Shown piece after piece: positions 12,788 to 16,364 of a stretch of DNA of 16,364 nucleotides. Below the pieces are notes generated by a model, which saw only the letters and a list, made by a program, of their open reading frames with translations, searched no databases and was not told the origin of the DNA. The stretch comes from DASYSA01 sp036003885 (GTDB taxonomy: Bacteria; Acidobacteriota; Blastocatellia; UBA7656): contig DASYSA010000370.1 of the NCBI GenBank assembly GCA_036003885.1, positions 1 to 16,364 of the forward strand. The letters run 5' to 3'. The position numbers and the translations under genes are program-made. The first letter of the stretch is position 1. Each line of letters begins with the position of its first letter.

Positions 12788-13621
12788 GTGCAGAACGAGA
12801 GAGAGCTAAGGCAGAAGATTGTTGAGATAGGCCGCCAGGTTTACGAGCGCGGCTTCGTAGCGGCCTCCGACGGCAACATCAGCGGGCGCCTCGACGACGG
12901 CACGATCGTTACCACGCCAACGATGGTCTGCAAAGGGCGAATGACCGAGGAGATGCTGGTCCTGGTAGACATTAATGGGCGCAAGCTCCGACGCGACGAG
13001 CGCAACCCTTCGTCCGAGTTCGCGATGCACAGGACGATCTACCGCCTCAGGCCGGACATTCATGCCGTCGTGCACGCGCACCCTCCATTCGGGACCGGAT
13101 TTGCAGTCGCAAACGTACCTCTGGACAAGCCGCTGTTATCCGAAGTGATCCTCACGCTCGGCTGTATTCCGCTGACCTCCTATGGAACGCCCTCGACTGA
13201 AGAGATATCGGATTCACTTTCGCCGTTCATACCCCACCACGATGCGCTGCTGTTGGCCAACCATGGTGCGGTGGCCTATGGGCCGGATCTGCAGGTGGCC
13301 TACGACCGAATGGAGACGCTCGAGCACTTTGCCAAGATCACACTGGTGGCGCGAATGGTCGGGAAGCCGAAGGAGTTGCCGGCTGAGGCGATTGAAAAAC
13401 TTCTGGACGTAAGAGAGCGGTCCGGCTACATGCCCAGTGAGGCGCGGACCTGTCAGGCCTGCGGTTATCTGCAGGGGCACTCTTCGCATTGCGCAGGTGG
13501 ATCGGCGGGGCGGCCTGAGTCTCAAGTGAATGGCGACGAGACGGTGACGCTCACGCGGAAGGAACTGACCGCGCTCATAACGGAAGCTGCGCGTCTGGTC
13601 GCACGCGAGATGAATCGATGA
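12788..13621 (+). CDS. Class II (zinc) aldolase with microcompartment-targeting tail
   Basis: Residues 1-210 are a class II aldolase/adducin domain of the fuculose/rhamnulose-1-phosphate aldolase type. Visible are DGNISGR (28-34), TTPTMVCKG (42-50), PSSE with catalytic-type E77, HAH (H96, H98) and ANHG (H159), giving three zinc ligands. Such enzymes split a ketose 1-phosphate into dihydroxyacetone phosphate and an aldehyde, lactaldehyde for deoxysugars; substrate is inferred from family and context. The family normally ends near residue 215. Here about 60 residues are added: a Cys/His cluster CQACGYLQGHSSHC (222-235), a Gly/Ser/Pro linker, and a final amphipathic helix LTRKELTALITEAARLV (255-271). 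A linker plus terminal helix is the form of BMC encapsulation peptides, and two BMC shell genes follow directly. The start is GTG at 12788 with GGTGG about seven bases upstream. The gap to the BMC-H gene is only 46 bases, so the genes are likely co-transcribed. Confidence 0.88.
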   Translation: MQNERELRQKIVEIGRQVYERGFVAASDGNISGRLDDGTIVTTPTMVCKGRMTEEMLVLVDINGRKLRRDERNPSSEFAMHRTIYRLRPDIHAVVHAHPPFGTGFAVANVPLDKPLLSEVILTLGCIPLTSYGTPSTEEISDSLSPFIPHHDALLLANHGAVAYGPDLQVAYDRMETLEHFAKITLVARMVGKPKELPAEAIEKLLDVRERSGYMPSEARTCQACGYLQGHSSHCAGGSAGRPESQVNGDETVTLTRKELTALITEAARLVAREMNR

Positions 13622-13626
13622 ATTGG

Positions 13627-13654
13627 GAAATTCGAAATTCGAAATTCGAAATTG
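13627..13654. repeat. Heptad array GAAATTC, four copies
   Basis: GAAATTC is repeated three times and followed by GAAATTG, between the aldolase stop and the BMC-H ribosome binding site. It is the same unit as in the hairpin at 10460-10508, but here without an inverted arm. Confidence 0.8.
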
Positions 13655-13667
13655 AACAGGAGAACAT

Positions 13668-13961
13668 ATGGAAGCGCTAGGAATGATTGAGACTAAGGGA
13701 TTGGTGGCGATGATCGAGGCGGCTGATGCAATGGTAAAGGCTGCCAACGTGACCTTAATCGGCTACGAAAAGATCGGGGCCGGGCTTGTGACTGCAATCG
13801 TGCGCGGCGATGTGGCTGCGGTGAAAGCGGCCACCGATGCGGGAGCTGCAGCTGCACGTCGAGTGGGCGAACTTGTGAGCGTGCACGTAATCCCCCGTCC
13901 CCACACTGCCGTCGATGAGAACATGCCTGTGACTTACGAGTCTCGTAGAGTTGAGGAATAG
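13668..13961 (+). CDS. BMC-H microcompartment hexamer shell protein
   Basis: This 97-residue protein is a single BMC domain, the size of PduA/CcmK/EutM. The opening EALGMIETKGLVAMIEAADAMVKAANV (2-28), the pore-side loop YEKIGAGLVT (33-42; KIGAG corresponds to the KIGSG pore motif of PduA), VRGDVAAVKAATDAGAAAA (45-63) and the end HVIPRPH (73-79) are all diagnostic. Such proteins form flat hexamers that tile the facets of a bacterial microcompartment, with the central pore letting small polar metabolites through. A good ribosome binding site, AGGAG (13658-13662), lies five bases before the ATG, fitting the need for many hexamers per shell. It is downstream of the tailed aldolase and upstream of the vertex protein. 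Its TAG stop is the entry to a heptad array. No tandem BMC-T gene is in the window. Confidence 0.97.
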   Translation: MEALGMIETKGLVAMIEAADAMVKAANVTLIGYEKIGAGLVTAIVRGDVAAVKAATDAGAAAARRVGELVSVHVIPRPHTAVDENMPVTYESRRVEE

Positions 13962-14068
13962 TCATTTGTCCGTTGTCCGCGGTCCGTTGTAAGTGACTCC
14001 GGTCAGGACCAAACAGACGCGAACTACTTACAACCGGCAAAGGACAACGGACCACTGACAGCGGACCA
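13961..14068. repeat. Inverted heptad arrays between BMC-H and BMC-P
   Basis: Left units GTCATTT, GTCCGTT, GTCCGCG, GTCCGTT, GTAAGTG fill 13961-13995, starting on the G of the BMC-H stop codon. Six right-hand units fill 14027-14068 in opposite sense. GTCCGTTGTCC (13968-13978) is exactly complementary to GGACAACGGAC (14042-14052). The stem would lie between the two shell genes in the mRNA and ends two bases before the BMC-P ATG. Confidence 0.8.
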
Positions 14069-14070
14069 AC

Positions 14071-14340
14071 ATGCTTCTTGCTCGAATAATCGGAACTGTC
14101 GTTGCCACGCGAAAAGATGATCGTCTTCACGGCCGCAAGCTGCTCGTCGCACGGATGGTCGACGTCGAGGGCCAGGATGAGAAGGGTCACCTGGTCGCCG
14201 TCGATACAGTGGGAGCCGGCGTGAATGAGGTGGTGCTCATCGTGCAGGGTAGTTCTGCGCGCATGGCGTTCGAGTGCAAGGATTGCCCGATCGATGCCGC
14301 CGTCGTCGGCATAGTCGATACCGTTGAAGTCAGCGATTAG
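14071..14340 (+). CDS. BMC-P (EutN/CcmL) microcompartment vertex protein
   Basis: This 89-residue protein is a pentameric BMC vertex protein of the EutN/CcmL (Pfam03319) family. Signatures are the start MLLARIIGTVVATRKDDRLHGRKLLVAR (1-28), VAVDTVGAGVNEVVLIVQGSSAR (42-64) and the end CPIDAAVVGIVDTVEV (72-87). Pentamers cap the twelve vertices of the shell, so about 60 chains are needed per particle. In keeping with low demand, the ATG at 14071 has no Shine-Dalgarno and sits right behind a stable inverted heptad array. With the BMC-H gene 109 bases upstream this gives a minimal shell gene set; complete compartments of this type often encode several BMC-P paralogues, which are not seen here. The stop codon TAG again overlaps the next heptad array. 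Confidence 0.96.
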   Translation: MLLARIIGTVVATRKDDRLHGRKLLVARMVDVEGQDEKGHLVAVDTVGAGVNEVVLIVQGSSARMAFECKDCPIDAAVVGIVDTVEVSD

Positions 14341-14467
14341 TCACTTGTCACTTGTCATTTGTTACTTGTCCGTTGTCAGTTACGGTCGTCATCGGTCGGG
14401 ATTGACGGCACTCACCCTGCAACGCACAAATGACCAATGACAAGTGACCAATGACAAATGACAAATG
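14340..14467. repeat. Inverted heptad arrays before NAD+ synthetase
   Basis: Left units GTCACTT (twice), GTCATTT, GTTACTT, GTCCGTT, GTCAGTT fill 14340-14381, starting on the G of the BMC-P stop. Right units ACAAATG, ACCAATG, ACAAGTG, ACCAATG, ACAAATG, ACAAATG fill 14426-14467. GTCACTTGTCA (14340-14350) is exactly complementary to TGACAAGTGAC (14438-14448). The last ATG of the array is the start codon of the next gene. Confidence 0.85.
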
Positions 14468-16204
14468 ACAGCTATTAGAGTTGCTCTGGCGCAGATCAAT
14501 CCGACTGTAGGCGATCTAAGCGGGAACGCCGATCTCGTCCTCGATTACGTTGGACGCGCCCGCTCAGTCGGCGCGGACATCGTCGCGTTTCCGGAGCTGG
14601 CGCTGCCGGGCTATCCCCCTGAAGATCTGCTGCTCAAGCCTCACTTCGTAGTAGAAAATCGCGACGCGCTCCAACGCATCATAGAAGCCTCCAACGGGAT
14701 CATGATCATCCTCGGCTTCGTTGATACCGACGGTTCAGATATCTACAACGCCGCCGCGGTGATGGCGAACGGCAAACTAATCGAGAGCTATCACAAGAAC
14801 TTCCTGCCCAACTATGGCGTCTTCGATGAAGAACGCTACTTCCAGGCCGGCAACCGCTGTTCGGTGGTTGTGTTCGGCGACAAACGCATGGGCGTCAACA
14901 TCTGTGAAGACATCTGGTATCCCGGCGGACCTGCCAGGCTTCAATCGCTGGTTGGAGATGCGCAGTTGATTGTCAACATATCGGCCTCGCCCTATCACGC
15001 AGGCAAGAGTTTCGACCGAGAGCGGATGCTCTGTACTCGTGCGGAAGACAATGCGGTTGCGCTTGCCTACTGCAACCTCGTCGGCGGCCAGGACGAACTG
15101 GTATTTGACGGCAACAGCCTGATCATAGATGAGGGCGGTCACGTAATCGCGCGAGGGCGGTCCTTCGAGCAAGACCTGGTGATCGCGGATATCAACACCG
15201 AGCGGGTTTTCGCTGAACGACTACACGATCCGCGTCGCCGCCAGGAGAAGGTCCGCGAAGTGACAGACGATTCGCTCTACACGGTTGAAGTGGGCGGCCC
15301 GTTGGAGCACGCGGCCGGCAGACCGTCTATCATAAAGCATTCCGAGCAGTGGCAGGACGAGACCACGGAGATATATGCCGCCCTGGTTATGGGCACACGC
15401 GACTACGTGCTCAAGAATGGCTTCGATAAGGTCTATCTGGGATTGTCAGGAGGCATCGACTCCGCGCTGACGGCCGTGATTGCGGTAGATGCGATCGGAC
15501 CGGACAATGTGCATGCCGTGTTCATGCCGACCGAATACTCGGCTTCGGAATCAGGACGCGACGCAAAGGCTCTTTCTGCGAATCTTGGAATTCACTACCA
15601 GGTTATCCCAATCGAGGATACGTTCGAAGGCTATAAGAAGATGCTCGAACCGGCGTTTGACGGATTGCCTGAGGATGTCACCGAAGAAAACCTTCAGGCT
15701 CGCATTCGGGGCAACATTCTTATGGCGCTCTCAAACAAGTTTCGAGGGCTTGTTCTGTCAACCGGCAACAAGAGCGAGATAAGCGTCGGCTACTCTACGC
15801 TGTACGGCGACATGGTTGGAGGCTTTGCCATATTGAAGGATGTGCCGAAGACACTGGTCTACGAGCTGGTCGCGCACGTCAATCATCGAGGGTCTGAGCC
15901 GGTCATTCCAGAGTACATCATCACACGTGCGCCCTCCGCGGAACTGCGTCCGGACCAGAAGGACCAGGACACTCTGCCGCCTTATCCCGTTTTGGATGCC
16001 ATCCTCGAAGCCTACGTCGAGAAGGACATGAGCGCCGAGGCGATTGCGGAGATGGGTTTTTCGCCCGACACCGTGCGATGGGTACTGTCTCGAGTTGACG
16101 CCGCGGAGTACAAACGGAGGCAATCGGCGCCCGGAATAAAGATCACGCCTCGGGCATTCGGGCGCGATCGACGCATGCCGATCACCAACAAGTATCACAA
16201 GTGA
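14465..16204 (+). CDS. nadE: Glutamine-dependent NAD+ synthetase
   Basis: The 579-residue enzyme makes NAD+ from nicotinic acid adenine dinucleotide, ATP and glutamine in the cytoplasm. The N-terminal part (about 1-270) is a nitrilase-fold glutaminase with the full triad: E44 in FPELALPGYPPEDLL, K111 in YHKNFLPNYGVFDE and C147 in GVNICEDIWYP. The C-terminal part (about 300-579) is the synthetase, with ATP-binding LGLSGGIDSAL (325-335, SGGIDS 328-333), STGNKSEISVGYSTLYGDM (432-450) and the end KITPRAFGRDRRMPITNKY. Length and order fit the bacterial two-domain form, and nothing is missing. The ATG at 14465 is the last ATG of a heptad array and has no Shine-Dalgarno; no longer in-frame start exists because TGA falls between it and the in-frame GTG at 14444. 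It follows the BMC-P gene by 124 bases, in the same direction. Supply of NAD+ for a compartment dehydrogenase is possible, but chance adjacency of a housekeeping gene is just as plausible. Confidence 0.96.
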   Translation: MTAIRVALAQINPTVGDLSGNADLVLDYVGRARSVGADIVAFPELALPGYPPEDLLLKPHFVVENRDALQRIIEASNGIMIILGFVDTDGSDIYNAAAVMANGKLIESYHKNFLPNYGVFDEERYFQAGNRCSVVVFGDKRMGVNICEDIWYPGGPARLQSLVGDAQLIVNISASPYHAGKSFDRERMLCTRAEDNAVALAYCNLVGGQDELVFDGNSLIIDEGGHVIARGRSFEQDLVIADINTERVFAERLHDPRRRQEKVREVTDDSLYTVEVGGPLEHAAGRPSIIKHSEQWQDETTEIYAALVMGTRDYVLKNGFDKVYLGLSGGIDSALTAVIAVDAIGPDNVHAVFMPTEYSASESGRDAKALSANLGIHYQVIPIEDTFEGYKKMLEPAFDGLPEDVTEENLQARIRGNILMALSNKFRGLVLSTGNKSEISVGYSTLYGDMVGGFAILKDVPKTLVYELVAHVNHRGSEPVIPEYIITRAPSAELRPDQKDQDTLPPYPVLDAILEAYVEKDMSAEAIAEMGFSPDTVRWVLSRVDAAEYKRRQSAPGIKITPRAFGRDRRMPITNKYHK

Positions 16205-16209
16205 GAAGT

Positions 16210-16364
<155 letters not shown>

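Noticed and set aside
12730..12825. Short frame (about 32 codons) starting at ATG 12730 before the aldolase
   Set aside because: Not in frame with the aldolase, no ribosome binding site, and it ends inside the aldolase gene; probably chance.
13693..14190. 165-codon minus-strand frame opposite both BMC genes
   Set aside because: It covers two unmistakable shell genes and an inverted repeat; a shadow.

Overview
The window looks like a bacterial chromosome segment of moderately high GC with dense, short genes. The best guess for the source is an environmental Acidobacteriota (Blastocatellia-like) genome. That guess rests on gene content and on the unusual intergenic 7-base repeat arrays, not on any marker gene, so it is weak. 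No rRNA, tRNA, CRISPR array, transposase or phage gene was seen.

Left part (1-4486, minus strand). An operon-like run reads pspA/IM30, then a two-helix membrane protein with a coiled-coil tail, then a two-domain classic AAA ATPase, then a hemolysin-III/PAQR membrane protein; a further gene may start at base 9 and leave the window. PspA is a bacterial ESCRT-III relative. The AAA protein has a Vps4-like aromatic pore loop and paired arginine fingers, so the run resembles an ESCRT-III/AAA membrane-repair module. A promoter framed by an inverted repeat lies upstream of pspA.

Middle (4980-11599, plus strand). First comes a long-chain polyprenyl diphosphate synthase. Next is a 749-residue membrane protein with five zinc ribbons, a 12-residue repeat tract rich in T-x-x-I/V sites, one membrane helix and an FGE-sulfatase-like domain that lacks the catalytic cysteines. 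It is followed by a Cache-like/HAMP receptor with no output domain, a small secreted basic protein of unknown function, and a lipoprotein with SH3b-like repeats.

Right part (11759-16204). A minus-strand Fic-fold protein has its catalytic histidine replaced by glutamine. Then comes a compact bacterial microcompartment (BMC) cassette: a class II aldolase with a long C-terminal tail that looks like a Cys/His cluster plus an encapsulation peptide, a BMC-H hexamer shell protein and a BMC-P vertex protein. A glutamine-dependent NAD+ synthetase follows. The most likely cargo chemistry is cleavage of a deoxysugar phosphate such as fuculose- or rhamnulose-1-phosphate, with the aldehyde kept inside a shell. 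The other enzymes of such a pathway are not in the window.

From 9750 to the right edge every intergenic gap holds tandem 7-base repeats, usually as two arms in inverted orientation. These arrays overlap stop codons of neighbouring genes and supply the start codon of the NAD+ synthetase. One plainer heptad tract lies at 4860-4887.
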